A stretch of DNA of 64,000 nt, taken from Maratus speciosus. Its lineage: Eukaryota > Arthropoda > Arachnida > Araneae > Salticidae. Positions within the stretch are counted from its first letter, which is position 1; every line of letters begins with the position of its first letter. The DNA lies in contig OZ010791.1 of NCBI GenBank assembly GCA_963932465.1, positions 322,706,283-322,770,282 on the forward strand, in the 5' to 3' direction. The position numbers were made by a program, and so were the translations under genes. Below, piece by piece: positions 36,315 through 48,990 of this stretch. The notes below the pieces were generated by a model. That model made no database searches and was not told the DNA's origin. It worked only from the letters and a program-made list of their open reading frames with translations.

Positions 36315-37450
36315 TACATTGATATACAAGGCTAGTTATTCATCAGTTATTCAAAACTATTTTTACATACTCCATTCATAACGAGGTTTTCAAAAATGTA
36401 CATAAAAATTCTTATTCTCGTTTTTCCTTTAAATATTCAGATATTTATTATTTTGAATTATTATAAGTTAATTAACTCAATAAACAGTAAGATTTTAAAT
36501 TTCTTAATGAAAAATCCATTTATTGGAATTTTTAAAATGAACTGATCAAAATATCAAATTTTATGATTTTGCCCCGTATCTACTAATCTGTCGGCTAGAA
36601 TATTAAAAAATCCCAAAAAATTAAAATATTTAATAAGCAGATTGTAAAATACGTAAGAAAAAAAATAAAGCCAAGTTTAACAGATATACAATCTTTGCAT
36701 GATTCTTTTTCGAAAGGGTCTATTAGATCTATAGTGAACTGTCTATTCTATGCAAAAAGACTAAATGAATTCGAACGTACATCTTATAAAGGTTTCTAAA
36801 CCGATCCAGAACTCAAACTCGGCATTCGCCGAGAGACAGCAAACTTTAAAACCTTTAGACACGACATACATTGTGCACGAAATGATGAATTTCCGCAACC
36901 TATGTGAAAATTGTCGGCATTTTCCCAAGGTGACTCAACCCTTAACTATGATATTTTTGTCAAATCCCACAGCCTCAGAAACCATATATGTTTTCCCTTT
37001 TCATACCTTCTAGTCCCTTATTAGCGGGAAATGCGTCGGTAAAGTAGGAAAAACAGACAAAATCAAAAAGAAAAAATAATTGTTGTGTACGTCCAATTTT
37101 TTTATATTGTTGTAAATTATGTTTTTTCGTCTTGGGAGCAATATTTTGAGCTTATATGAAAAAAAAATTAACTAGGTTTTGATAGCTAAGCATCGTTTTC
37201 AATTTTTTTTTCATTTTGTAAATTCAAGATCAGTCCCCAAGATATCCCACAAAATCGTTGGTACATTCCTCTTTTGTAGGGAATGGAAGAGTGATAAATC
37301 TTAGGATTCCCTCCATCAATTTGCAACTTTAGGAGCTAACGGCTTTTAACTGAATGAAAGACCACGTAAAAAACATGCCTTCCACCAACCTGATTAAAAA
37401 AGGATAAGGTTTTGTTTAAGAAAAACTAAAAAACTGATTTTTTTAATTAA
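36315..37450. other. intergenic, nothing recognised
   Basis: AT-rich. The 82-codon frame at 36765-37013 shows no family motif. Confidence 0.45.
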
Positions 37451-37666
37451 CCCCTTAACAGCCCCGAAACTGGATTCGGGCAAGAACACTTTGCTTGCTT
37501 CGTTATTAAAAGCATTTTGATACAACTAATTTGTAACTGTAAATTTATCTTTATTGATTGTCATATATTTTTCGATTAAGTAAGGTAAATATTTTAGTAT
37601 GGAAAAAAGTGGTGTCCAGCCCAATTTTAATTTTTTTGTAAGAAAACAAATGTCACTGTTAAGGGG
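37451..37666. mobile_element. 216-bp piggyBac-type MITE
   Basis: TTAA stands on both sides (37447-37450 and 37667-37670), and the ends are CCCCTTAACAG and CTGTTAAGGGG. A TTAA duplication with C-rich ends is characteristic of piggyBac. No coding sequence. Confidence 0.8.
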
Positions 37667-38119
37667 TTAATAATGTATAAAAATAACACTAAGTATAAAT
37701 TTAATGAAAATTCCCGTGAATGGGAATTGTGACGGACGCGATAAACATTGAAAACTGCTTTTTCAGTGTCTAAACAAACAAACAAAAACTAAATGACCAA
37801 AAAAAAAAAAAATAAAAAAATAAAAAAATAAAAAAAAATCACAATGTACGACAGTGGAAAATATGATACTTGCTGGCACTGAAGATGCCCAAGTAGTTAG
37901 TACTTCCCGCCTTTTCGAGGTAAAAACCTGCTACACACTCTAGAGTTTTGAACTTTACTTTAAAATTTTTATATAATTAAGAAAGTGATTGACTGAATTA
38001 ATTATAATTAATATCAATAAAAACGGATCGTTCGGAAATTAATGTCAATCAATAAATAAATTTAAAAAATCCAGCATTACAAAAATTTAAAAACGAAATA
38101 AAACTAGTTATTGCTTGAA
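37667..38119. other. intergenic, A-rich simple sequence
   Basis: Imperfect A-run with T interruptions at about 37799-37838. Confidence 0.5.
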
Positions 38120-38252
38120 AATACAGGTAAAATATACCAAAAATTGAGTAAACTACGACAAATGATGACCATTCACGAAAATTTGAGAAGTTCGGTTTGG
38201 CACTAGAAATGAAGATACGATAATTTCCTAAAAACTAAAGTTGTTTTGCCAT

Positions 38253-38299
<47 letters not shown>

Positions 38300-39740
38300 G
38301 GGGAGGGGAAGGGTTTTTTAACTCAAGGGGGCGGGGAAAATCAAAAATTTTTAAATAGGTCAAGTGGGGTATCATTTATTACGTATTTATATTTCTGAAT
38401 CAAATGACACCGTCCGCATGTGGATCATTGTGGTCCGCATCATTTGTTACAAAATTACGGCAGGTTATATGCATACAAAGTTGAAAATTATACTTTTTGC
38501 AAGTAAAATAGGCTTTTACAGCAATAATTGATGACCATTCACTAAAATTTGGGAAGAGTTTCGTTTCGGCACTATAAATGAAGATCCGATGAGTCCCAAA
38601 AATTAAATTTGTTTTATCGTGTTTTTTGTGGTACGGGAAGGGGGGGGGGGCAAAAAGGGGGCATTTTAACTCAGGGAAGATAACTGAATTTTTTTAAATA
38701 AACCAAGTTGGGTATCGTTTATGATGCATTTTATAATTCTGAATCGATGATACAATCTGCAAATCGATATGATCATTCGTTATGTAATCGCGTTAGGTTT
38801 CGTGAATACAAAAACGAAAATTATTGTTCCCTATTCAGTACAGCTTTGTTGCATTTATTTTACGTTCAAAACGTGTTCTTCTTATCATATTAAATAATCT
38901 CAACTCATTAAATGTTCTTAAAATAGCAATGATCAAAATCAAGGTCATTTGAATCTTTTTCAAGGGCATCAACGTTGTCAAAATCCATATATTCATAATT
39001 TTGTATTAATAAAACTAGTCATGACATTATATTTATAAAAAAAAATACCGTAACTTTGAAACGAAGGATCGTATCGACTTGCGGATGGTTTCATGAATTA
39101 AAAAATACATAATAAACGATACCCTACTTCGTTTATTTAAAAAAGTTGAGTTCTCTCCCCTTGAGTTATAATGCCCCCCTTTTGCGCCCCCAAAACACGG
39201 TAAAACAATTTTAATTTTGATGAATTTCATCGAATCTTCATTTCTAGTGCCAAAACGAAGTTCTTCTCAAATTTTCTTGAATAGCCATCCATTGTCGCTA
39301 TAAAGACCTATTTTACCTGCACTGAAGTATAACTTTCGACTTTGTATTCATAAGACAATCGGTAACTTTGTAATAAATGATCGTGTCGACATGCGGATGG
39401 TGTTTTTCGATTTAAGATTAAAAAATACATAAAAACGATACCCCACTTGACCTGCTAAAAAATATTTTCCAAAACAAAGTTCTTCCCAAATTTTCGTGAA
39501 TAGCCATCAGTTGTCGCTATAAAAACCCATTTTACCTGCATTGAAGTATAACTTTCGACTTTGTATTTATAAAAACTTCCGTAACTTTGTAATAAATGAT
39601 CATATAGACATTCGGAAGGTGTTATTCGAATCAGGATTAAAAAATACATAAAAACGATACCCCACTTGACCTGCTTAAAAATATTTGATTTCCCCCTTCT
39701 CCGAGTTAAAATCCCTCCCCCCTTCCACCCCAAAAAACAA
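38120..39740 (-). mobile_element. foldback element with tandem-repeat arms, copy 2
   Basis: Left arm has two units and the right arm three partial or full units, each with CCAAAACGAAGTTCTTC or its complement and 'aaaacgataccccacttgacc' or complement. The central unique block (about 38890-39010) is the reverse complement of the centre of copy 1. A T-run of about 31 followed by a G-run (38256-38303) lies in the left arm. Outer ends carry CAGGTAAAA-type sequence on the left; the right end seems truncated near 39740. Confidence 0.75.
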
Positions 39741-39944
39741 ATTTTTAACTAAGCTTCGAGCATTTTTTAACGGATACTGCATAAATCTATCAATAAAATA
39801 AATACAAAAGCTCATTATTTCATTTTTTATTTATTTATAAATAATGTGCACATTTTAAATATTTGGACTTATATAATTCTATTCTTGTTAAAAGTTACTG
39901 TAAAAAAACCTTGCTGATTTGCCTATCTTGTAAACCATATGGGG

Positions 39945-41048
39945 GGCATTCTCACAATCTTTTGACTTTTGAGAAAAAAAATCTGACAAAATTAAACTTG
40001 CTAAAATAACATTTTAATCTGATAGACGAATGCCTTAATGATTCAAAATAAAGAAAAAATGGTCAGCAGCGAAAATTTTTTTACTTAACTGAGGTTTAAG
40101 TTAAACTTGCGAGTTTAATTTTCCTTACCATTTTACCCCTATAACTTTTTATTTTCTTTTAAATTTTTACTTATAATGAATTTGCCTAGTACCCACAGGG
40201 CATTCAAATAAGAAATAATAACAATGTAGTACTTTTAATACAACATTTTTGTATAACATTGTCTTAAAAGGGTGTTAAAGAAGGGACGGTATGGTAAAAA
40301 AAGAGGATAGTATTGGAAAAAAGGGACGTTAAAGACGGAACGGTAAGGAAAATTACCACCTATTTTTAGGAAAATCATGTTAAGACTAAGTGATAGCCAC
40401 AATGTTCATTGATTTTTAGAAACAGTCGTTAACATTGGATTAAATTATTATTTTTTTAATTTACCTCGAAAAGTGCAGGAATAAACCTTGGGGACGGTGA
40501 GACTACCAATAAAGCACGATGCTTGAAATTGATATTTAAATTCTACAGTAAACTTCCTGCCAAAGAATTTTAGACATTATTTCTCTAGCATACTTCTGCA
40601 TGAGAAAAAACTTGAAAAAAATTCTGTGGCTGCATCTGAAATGATTTTCTGTATAATTTTAGAAGAGGGATGGTAAGGAATCTAAAACCCTGGGACAGAG
40701 TTAAAATAATAACAACCCTATAAAAATGTGTGCAGGTTAATTTTTAGCTACATATTTATATAAAACAATAATTCCAGTTTCAGAAAAAAATTACATCGAA
40801 TTATTTTTATTGAAACAATTTTATCCAGACAGCTCCAAACTTAAAAATCAGCATCAGGGACGCGGGACGGTATAGGAGTTTTCCAGGTGTTTGGACTCCC
40901 AACATCGTCCAAAACTTATTTATCTCGTTAAAATTGTTGTGCAATAATGCAATGGGATGTTCCCAGTATACGAAATAAAAAAAAACACAAGTGTATTAAA
41001 ATAAAAATTCAGGGACATGAAAGTCAAAAGATTGTGAGAATGCCTCAT
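39945..41048. mobile_element. ~1.1-kb element with GGCATTCTCACAATC ends
   Basis: A 25-bp inverted repeat, GGCATTCTCACAATCTTTTG then ACTTT, begins at about 39945. Its complement ends at about 41044. The interior repeatedly contains GGGACGGTA-like words (40284, 40322, 40492, 40864) but no reading frame. Superfamily not assigned. Confidence 0.7.
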
Positions 41049-41114
41049 GGGCTTTTCCTGATAGATATCCTACATAACTCTAAAATTCTTTTCAATTAAT
41101 TAACGAAGCAAATA

Positions 41115-41660
41115 CATGCTCTTAATCTGAATAAGTGAAAAAATATTTCATTTAGTGCTATATTTCAGAAAATGTGGAATTAAGTACTAAGCTTATCGCA
41201 TGCAAGACATTTCCCAAGGTATTAAGAGCCATAATAGTATAACAACGAAAACACAAGCTAAGTTAATTACCAAAGCGTGAACTCCACAAACAACCATTTT
41301 GTTTCAAAGTCACGCCGTAAGCAGAGATTTTCTGTATTCAATCTTATAAACATGACAATAAAAGTGTGCAGAGATCTGCATGCCGCTCTGAAATTAAGTC
41401 ACAATCCACGTGGGAGCAGTTAAACGAAAATTAAGATTTTATTCCTTTCTATCAAAATAAACTGTCAAAATATGACAATAAATCTCAATATATTAGCATA
41501 GTTTGCCTAGGGATTAGTGTCCCAGATTTTTATAAAATTACGTGGTGGACATGAAGCAGAAATATACTTGAAATACGAAAGTTTAATATTTTGTTAAGTT
41601 TATAAGACTGTAGGTTAAACATAATAAAGTTTTTAATTTAATAAAATGTTTTAATTTTTT
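41115..41660 (+). repeat. family B dispersed repeat, copy B1
   Basis: Contains CTAAGTTAATTACCAAAGCG, a hairpin with arms GCGTGA and TCACGC (41275-41316), GTGTGCAGAGATCTGCATG, 'atcaaaataaactgtcaaaa' and ACGTGGTGGACATGAAGC. Four copies lie between 41 and 49 kb. No coding signal; class unknown. Confidence 0.75.
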
Positions 41661-41949
41661 TCCGGTAGAAAGTTTTAATGTTTAAATTATTTAGATTTTA
41701 GATTTTATACTTCATGAAAAGCAAGAAAAGGTTAATTTTTTAAATTATGAAAAGAATGTTTTATTGAATTTAATTTTAGTATATCGTTGAGAAAAAGTTA
41801 AATCCGTATAAAATATTAACCGATAAAATAAAAACATTTTAATATAAATTATGAAGAATCAGCAAATCTGTCTTGTGTTTAAAGTAGTGCTATTTATGTA
41901 TATATATTTCAAATTGCGACAAATTAACTAGCTAAATAATCATTAATGC

Positions 41950-42410
41950 TCTTAATCGCTGAATAGTGATTAAAATTAATTTTATTTATTGGAATATTTC
42001 AGATAGTGTTAAGTGCTAAGCTTATCGCACACATGGTATTTTTCTTGGCAACAAGAGCCGTAATAATATTACGACTAAAACACAAACTAAGTTAATTACC
42101 AAAGCGTGAACTCCACAAACAACCATTTGTTGCAAAACCATGCGGATATTTTCTTTTATTCAATTTTATAAACATGACTATGTGCAAAGATCTGCAAGCT
42201 GCTCTGAAATTACAAAACAATCCACGCTGAAATAGTTAATGGAAAATTAAGATTTTCTCCTCTTTATCAAAATAAACAGTAAAAATATGACAGTAATATA
42301 TTAGCATAGTTTTTCTCAAGATTAGCGTCCTAGAAACAGATAATTTTATAAAACTACGTGGTGGATATAGAACAGAAATACACTTGAAATATAAATGTTT
42401 AATGTTTTGT
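41950..42410 (+). repeat. family B copy B2
   Basis: Same block order as B1. The right hairpin arm has mutated (CATGCG), so the hairpin is lost here. The 3' part resumes at about 42745-42900 beyond an inserted MITE and unique sequence (TTTTTTTCCGGTAGAAA). Confidence 0.7.
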
Positions 42411-42539
42411 TATGATGATAAAATAATAAAGTGGAACATGGTGATGCATTCTGTGGACTGCCCAGTTGCGAGGCAACTTCACACCCTGGAGAGGAGTAAT
42501 CGTAGAGCACATCTTAATCAGGCTATTATAAAAACTATA

Positions 42540-42701
42540 CTCCCTGTAGGAAAAATCGGCTTTTCAAGGACAAAAGTCCCCTTTTCATTTTCCTTTCGTT
42601 CCCATAGTTACTAACCTAAGATATGGGCCGATGAGTGACCAACGAAGGGAAAATGAAAGGAGGACGTTTGTCCTTGAAAAGCCAATTTTTCCTGCACGGA
42701 A
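42540..42701. mobile_element. 162-bp MITE with TA duplication
   Basis: Arms of about 60 bp share GGCTTTTCAAGGACAAA and AAAATGAAAAGG-type blocks inverted. Ends CTCCCTGTAGG and CCTGCACGGAA are flanked by TA, fitting Tc1/mariner-type MITEs. Confidence 0.75.
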
Positions 42702-42899
42702 TATAGCCGTAGCGTAATAATAACGCTCTAAAAAAGAGAGAGAGTAAATTAAGCATAAGAATTTTTTTTATTTTAATAAAATGCATTTATTTTTTTCCGG
42801 TAGAAAAGATTTAAGTACTTAAATTTTTCAGGTAGCTTTTATTTGGGAGTTTAAATTTCGCGAAATTTTGTCTTTGAAAACTTTATCGTTATATTCATT

Positions 42900-43074
42900 C
42901 AGGGTTCGATTTAAGCGGTATCGCATCGCAATTTGCGATTCAAATTTAACTAAAATGCGATCCAAGAAATGCATTAAATCGCAATCATTGCGATGCATAT
43001 TTCCCACACCCTTTGTTATGTCATGTACACTTAAAGCAGGGATGCTGCGGACGCGCTATAGCCCGTAAATTACG
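42900..43074. other. CpG-richer lead-in to the minisatellite
   Basis: Repeats of GCGAT or ATCGCA (GCATCGCAATTTGCGAT) occur before the minisatellite proper, perhaps an older, eroded part of it. Confidence 0.5.
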
Positions 43075-43925
43075 CGAAAAATCGGATACGGGACGCAAAA
43101 AAATAGCTCTTACGCGTCCCGTGGGACGCGTAATTTCGTGAAAAAAATCGCGGAAAACAGACAATTTTCGTCAAAGAATCGCGAAAAAAGCGTAAATCTC
43201 ATCAAAATGTCGCGCAAAAGCAGCGATTTTCGTAAAAGGTCCGCGAAAAAATAGCGTATTTCGTCAAAGCATCGCGAAATAAAAAGCGAATTTCGTCAAA
43301 AAATCGCGGAAATAAGCGCAAATTTCCTGAAAATATCGCTGAAATAAGCGCAAATTTCATCAAAATTTTGCGAAAAACGCGATTTTCGTAAAAGGGCCGC
43401 GACAAATTAGCGTATTTCGTTAAAAGATCGCGAAAAAATAGCGAATTTTGTCAAAAAATCGCGGAAAAAAGCCGAATTTTGTCAAAGGATCGCGAAAAAA
43501 GCGCAAATTTCATCAAAAAATCGCGGAAAAAAGCCGATTTTCGTCAAAGGATCGCGAAAAAATAGTTGTTTTTTATCAAAGGATCCCCCAAAAATAGCAA
43601 ATGTCGTCAAAAAATAACGTAAAAAAGCCGATTTTCGTCAAAGGATCGCGAAAAAAGCACAAATTTCGTGAAAATATAGCGGAAAAAACGCTATTTTCGT
43701 AAAAGGGCTGAGACAAAATAGTGTATTTCGACAAAAGATTGCGAAAAAATAGCAAATTTCGTCAAAAAATCGCGGAATAAAGCCGAATTTTGGTCAAAGT
43801 ATCGCGGAAAAAACACGATTTTCGTGACACACTCGCGAAAAAATAGCGAATTTCAACAAAAGGATCGCGGAAAAACGCGAATTTCGTCAAAGTAACGCGG
43901 AAAAAACGTGAATTTAGTCAAAGCA
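43075..43925 (+). repeat. CpG-rich 31-33-bp minisatellite
   Basis: About 25 imperfect units of the type ATCGCGAAAAAATAGCGAAT followed by TTCGTCAAA. TCGCG recurs throughout, so CpG density is far above the AT-rich surroundings. Near the left end is the near-palindrome ACGCGTCCCGTGGGACGCGT (43113-43132). Open frames on the minus strand simply reflect the period being close to a multiple of three. Confidence 0.9.
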
Positions 43926-45159
43926 CCAAAAAAGATGTGCAAACTAAACTTATAGGTAGAAAATTCATAAAATGGGATTTAATTTCTTTTTTATGAGATT
44001 CTTAAAAATACAGCATGATTTCAGTGTACTTTGATAATATTTATATTCATTAGGTGGACCAGTAAAAATCACCCCCCCCCCCCTCTTTCTTACTGCATTG
44101 AAATGTCTCCCGCCTTCAGAACATTTAAGATTTGATGCTTATTAGTGATTTAGATATAAATTTCCCTTCCAAGGAAAATGTCTGATTCCAACACAGATCT
44201 ATGCTGACAAATAATTCAATGGGAAGTATAATAATGAAAGCACCCATTCATTCAACGAAAAGTACACCTTTACTTAACATAAGTGTTCTTTTTTTCAGCA
44301 AAAATATCTTTTTCAATAAACCCGCCTTGCCTCTTTTTAAAAGAATGCGAACATTAGTGATACTTGTTAGTGGAACTTGGTATCTTCTACTCTCAAATAA
44401 ACATTATTTTACAATTAAAATTGTATCTTGCATTTTTACTTTTAAAAAAGTAAAGAAAATTTCTCTTAATATTTTTTTAAAATATCTTATTTGAGTGCAA
44501 ATAATGCTGGTTTTAATTCATTATTTAATTATTGTTAAAACAATAATTAATGCATTTCATTTATCTTAATAAACAACTTTCATTTATTCCTTTAAAATAT
44601 AAATTATTATTGATGGGGACCCGCTTTTGTAAAAAAGGGACCCAGGTTTTTTCAAGTACAGCGGCATCACTGCTTAAAGTTAAAATTTAAAGGTGTTTTT
44701 ACACGATATACGTTGTGTTTTCACCCTCCCCAAGTGTTTATTTACAATGGAAGTACAGCGAGGAAGTACGCTTTTTTTTTTAAAAAAATTTGTTGTAAAT
44801 TTTCAAGATTTAAAAGTTATGTTAGCTATTTTTTACTTGCTATACAAAAGTGTCTAACTGCTATTCAAAACTGACTTTGTATAGCAGTTACTGCTATGCA
44901 ACTTTCTTTTTCTAAATCGACCCCTGTATTCATTCATTGAAAAGTTTTCAGAAATATTACTTCAGTTTTTTTATTTTAATTTTATGCTTCATCAAAACAA
45001 ACAAAAGATTATTTTTTTAAATTATAAAACGCATATTTTATTCAACTTGATTTCGGCTTATCGTTGAGAGCTAACAATGGATACAAATTATTAATAGATA
45101 AAGTAAAATAAAATAAAACATTTCAATGCAAATGATATCTGAACTGTAGTTACAAAGTT
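43926..45159. other. intergenic, nothing recognised
   Basis: Includes a short C-run at about 44074-44083. The 97-codon frame at 44201-44494 has no recognisable domain. Confidence 0.45.
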
Positions 45160-45640
45160 TCAAAATGTAACGCAACAAGAGCCGTAATAACACAACAACA
45201 AAAACACGAGCTAAGTTAATTCAAAGCGTGAACTCCATAAACAACAATTTTGTTGCAAAATCACGCCTTAAGCGGAGATTTTTTTCTACTCAATCATATA
45301 AATATGACTTTAAAAGTGTGCAAAGATCTGCGAGGTTCTCTGAAATTAGAACTGAAAATGAAATAGTTAAAGGAAAATTAAGATTTTACTTCTCTTTATC
45401 AAAATAAACTATTGAAATACGAGAGTGAACGTCAATACATGAGCATATTTTTCCTCAAAATTAGGGCCCTAGAATTTTTTTAAATTACGTCGTGGATATG
45501 AAAAAGAAATACATTTGAAATATGCATGTAAAATACGCTGATAAGTTAAAAAAAAAAGTATACACTTATAATGCAATAATGGAGTTTTCAATTTAATAAA
45601 ATTTTTATTAATTTATCCCGAAAGAAAAAAAAATTAAGTA
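45160..45640 (+). repeat. family B copy B3
   Basis: Contains AACAAGAGCCGTAATAACAC, the hairpin arms GCGTGA and TCACGC (45226-45267) and ACGTCGTGGATATG-type sequence. The loop is changed relative to B1 while the hairpin arms are kept. Confidence 0.7.
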
Positions 45641-46267
45641 TATTTTACTCAGGAAGGTTTTATGTGAGAGTTTAATCTTTATTAACATTTTGGATTCGAA
45701 AACTTTTTCTTTACATTCTTTATTGAAAATTTTAGGGAAAAAATTACTTCAAAGATTGTTTACTTTTTCTTAATGCTTCATGAAAATTAAGAAAAGATTA
45801 CTTTTTAAAGCTATTTAACTATTAAAATCGTATATTATTACATTTGTATTTTTGCCCATCGATCAAACCAAGTTTAACTCGATAACATTTTCGAAAACAT
45901 ATAATAAAACATTTCTAACGTTTCTAAAGATTCTAATTAATTTCTAAATTTAGTAAAAAATCAGAAAACATAAATGATTTTTAGCGAGTGCGTTTTCTTA
46001 ATAGTGAGTGAACTGTTTCGTCGCCTCCATAAATTCATAGTTCACTTTTGGACGGAAGCCAAACATGGTTGCTATTTTTAGAAATGTATAATGATGGTGG
46101 TAACGTTCCGAGCCTTCACGTTTGTTTTTGTTGCTTTTCACGACATCTAAATATCGCATAATTTCAATTTGTATATAACCGAATGGAAAACAACTTACTT
46201 TTGAAGTATATTTGTTTGAAAATTGTAGCTCAATTTAGTGACATTTTAAAATAAATTTTTTTATAAA
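45641..46267. other. intergenic, nothing recognised
   Basis: AT-rich spacer without clear repeat ends. Confidence 0.45.
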
Positions 46268-46690
46268 TAAGATTTATACATTGAAACACTTGCTCAATGG
46301 TACACATAAACAAGAACTTTTATATGAACTTGTACGAATAAAATTAACGATAAAGCGCAATGTCGACTTTTCGAACTGCTTCTGCAGTCATCTTCAGGAT
46401 AAATATGATGTTGAAATGCTTAAAAGTGAAGAGACGAAAGCTTCCTGTCGAGTCTTGATCAATTATACGAATGGAAATACTCATTCATTCAAAAAGTTTC
46501 AAGATTCGAAAGGAAGCTTTCATCTCTAGACTTTTAAGCATTGCAACATCATATTTATCCTGAAGACAACTGCATAAGCAGTCCGAAACGTCGATATTAT
46601 GCTTTATCATTAATTTTAATTGTACAAGTTAATATAAAAGTTCTTGTTTATGTGTGAGCAAGTTTATGTGTTTTAACGTATAAATCTTAT
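46268..46690. mobile_element. palindromic Penelope-associated element with hammerhead-core-like motifs
   Basis: Arms of about 190 bp (46268-46460 and 46500-46690) are inverted copies: TAAGATTTATACA at one end, TATAAATCTTA at the other, plus ATAAATATGATGTTG and its complement. Each arm carries, on opposite strands, CTGAAGA, a short stem with AAGCAGT, then CGAAAMGTC (plus strand 46560-46592; minus strand 46361-46396). This order (CUGANGA, stem II, GAAA, then GUC) is the hammerhead ribozyme core, which is known from Penelope-like element terminal repeats. Catalysis is inference only. A similar motif lies beside the Penelope-like relic at 63.5 kb. Confidence 0.6.
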
Positions 46691-47440
46691 TTATTATATT
46701 TTATGGCGTAATTGTCCTACATATTTTAATAAAAAAATTTCAATTTATCCTGTATCGATAATGAACATTTTTGGCGAAGTTATCAGATTTGGCAATTAAT
46801 CGCTTGGAGGATATTGAAAAAAAAAAGAATAGATTAATTATAAGATCAGATTAAACATAAGATACCGCAGTTTGGAGATAAACTGAAATCTGTCACCGAA
46901 AAGACTGATTTTAATTTTATGTTGAACATTAAGATATTATCAAGTTCAATTAAATGTTTAAATGATTTTTGGCAACGAATACGTTCGGAAATGTTTTCTA
47001 ATTACTTTATGATAAACAATGATTCTTTAGATATGAGAACAAGTCTTCAATAGTTGGAATTAATACCAAATTAGCATATATTTACTGCCGTGTACTTTAT
47101 GTTTATCTTGAGTTTTTGATGCCTTTTTTTGTAGCATATTTTATATCTTTATATTTTTTTTATTTGTATTAATATTTTTAACTATTCGTACCCTTATTTA
47201 TACCTGATTAAAAAAAAATACATGGTATCAATGTATCTCTTGGTTGATTCAATGACTATCATTTAATTGTGTACTGCAGTTTGACTATATGGCCAGAACT
47301 TTACTAGATCTACCACATGTCTAACATGAATGAAAAATCATGCGTGCGGCGTAGCTTATGAAACCCTTTCCAACACATTCCGAATACTATAACAAGAGTT
47401 CAACGTTTACTAAGGTGAAAGGTGATGTCTAAATGAACAA
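46691..47440. other. intergenic, nothing recognised
   Basis: AT-rich without supportable features. Confidence 0.45.
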
Positions 47441-47499
47441 TTTGGGAAACGCATAACGCATTTGGAAAACCAATTTCTGCTGTTACCATGAATAGTCAT

Positions 47500-48160
47500 G
47501 AAAATATACGATTTTTTGAGCAGCCCTGTATATGATCTATAGATATGTATGTATACTACATAGTATTCTAAAAGTTAGTTCAGTTAAACGCATACACAGT
47601 TGAAAATTTCCATTTAGTAATTTCCTCCAATAAACGGATGTTGTTGAAAACTTTTGTGCAGCCCTGTATATGACCTATGGAATTTATACACACTAAGTAA
47701 TATTTAAAAATAATTAAATTTAAAAACGCATACCGCAACTGAAAACGCAATTCTAGCAATTATTGTTTGTTACCTTCAATAGTTGAATTATTATAAAAAA
47801 ATTTTCTGTAGCGAAATTATTTTGTGTGTCCCTGCAAATGAACGATAAATTCTATGATCATCACGTTCTATAGTAGGAACCTTGTAGTACACCTCAACGA
47901 TGTATATCAATTTCAATGTGTTTAAAAAAGTGTAATATCATTAAACTGCACAGCTAACGATTTTTCCCATTAGACCGTAATGTAACGGAATTCTTTTGAG
48001 TGGCCCTGTAAATGAACTGAGAATGTTACACACTGAATTTTCAATATCGAACATCCGATAGTAAACCCCAATAACATATATAAATTTCATGGCAATCGAA
48101 CGATATTTACGGGAGTTAGACCATGGAAGGACACACGGACAGACACACAAACCGAATTCT
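47500..48160 (+). repeat. degenerate ~140-170-bp tandem repeats
   Basis: The phrase GCAGCCCTGTATATGA or variants (GTGTCCCTGCAAATGAAC, GTGGCCCTGTAAATGAAC) recurs near 47520, 47660, 47830 and 48000, each followed by similar AT-rich text. The block ends at GGAAGGACACACGGACAGAC. Confidence 0.65.
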
Positions 48161-48414
48161 TAAACACTTTTCAACTATGTTGGAAAGTTTTAAAAACAAA
48201 ATTTTTATACGTACAACTTTCTTTAGGCTTGGGTTACACGCATCGTTCATATGAAATAAGACTTCCACAGTACGATTGACTTCCTAAACGCTAGACTTCC
48301 TCATTAGAGCTTCTGAGCTGATCAAATAGATTCTTCCAAATTATGATCAACTAATCATCTAAATAACTATTAATATTCTTAATGTTCGAAAAAAAGTAAT
48401 CGTTCTTTTTATTA

Positions 48415-48990
48415 GAGTATTTTAGAGATTGTTCAGTTAAGTGCTGAACTCATCACACATATGATATTTCCCTAGGCAACAAGAGGTATAATAACATCAC
48501 AAGGAAAACACGAGTTAAGTTAATTACCAAAGCGTGAACTCCACAAACAACCATTTTGTTTCAAAGTCACGCCGTAAGCAGAGATTTTCTGTATTCATTC
48601 TTATAAACATGACAATAAAAGTGTGCAGCGATCAGCAGACCGCTCTGAAATTACGACACAATCCACGCGGGAGCAGTTAAAGGAAAATTAAGATTTTACC
48701 CCTCTCTATCAAAATAAACTGTCAAAATACGATAATAAACGTCAATATATTTGCATAGTTTGCCTCGGGCTTCGTGTCTCAGATTTTTATAAAACTACGT
48801 GGTGGACATGAAGCAGAAATACGCTTCAAATATGCATGTACAATGTTCTGATAAAGTCGTAAAACTGCAGATTGATAATATAGAGAAAGGGTTTTTAATT
48901 TAACGAAATTTCCTTAATTCTTTCCGAAAGGAAAAAGTTTTAAATATTTGAATTATGCAGAAATTTTTTATTTCGGAGTTAATCTTTATG
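48415..48990 (+). repeat. family B copy B4
   Basis: Closest relative of B1: AGCGTGAACTCCACAAACAA, hairpin 48533-48574, ACGTGGTGGACATGAAGCAG. The high similarity across more than 7 kb suggests relatively recent duplication. Confidence 0.8.

Noticed and set aside
36765..37013. 82-codon plus-strand frame
   Set aside because: No known motif, no neighbouring exon and chance length for the window.
37880..37925. CTGAAGATGCCC motif resembling the hammerhead-like sites
   Set aside because: No GAAAC at the right distance after a stem, so the core is incomplete.
43202..43405. 67-codon minus-strand frame
   Set aside because: Open only because the minisatellite period is near a multiple of three.
43075..43925. 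Possible CRISPR-like array
   Set aside because: Units are imperfect and contiguous with no unique spacers, in a eukaryotic setting. It is a minisatellite.
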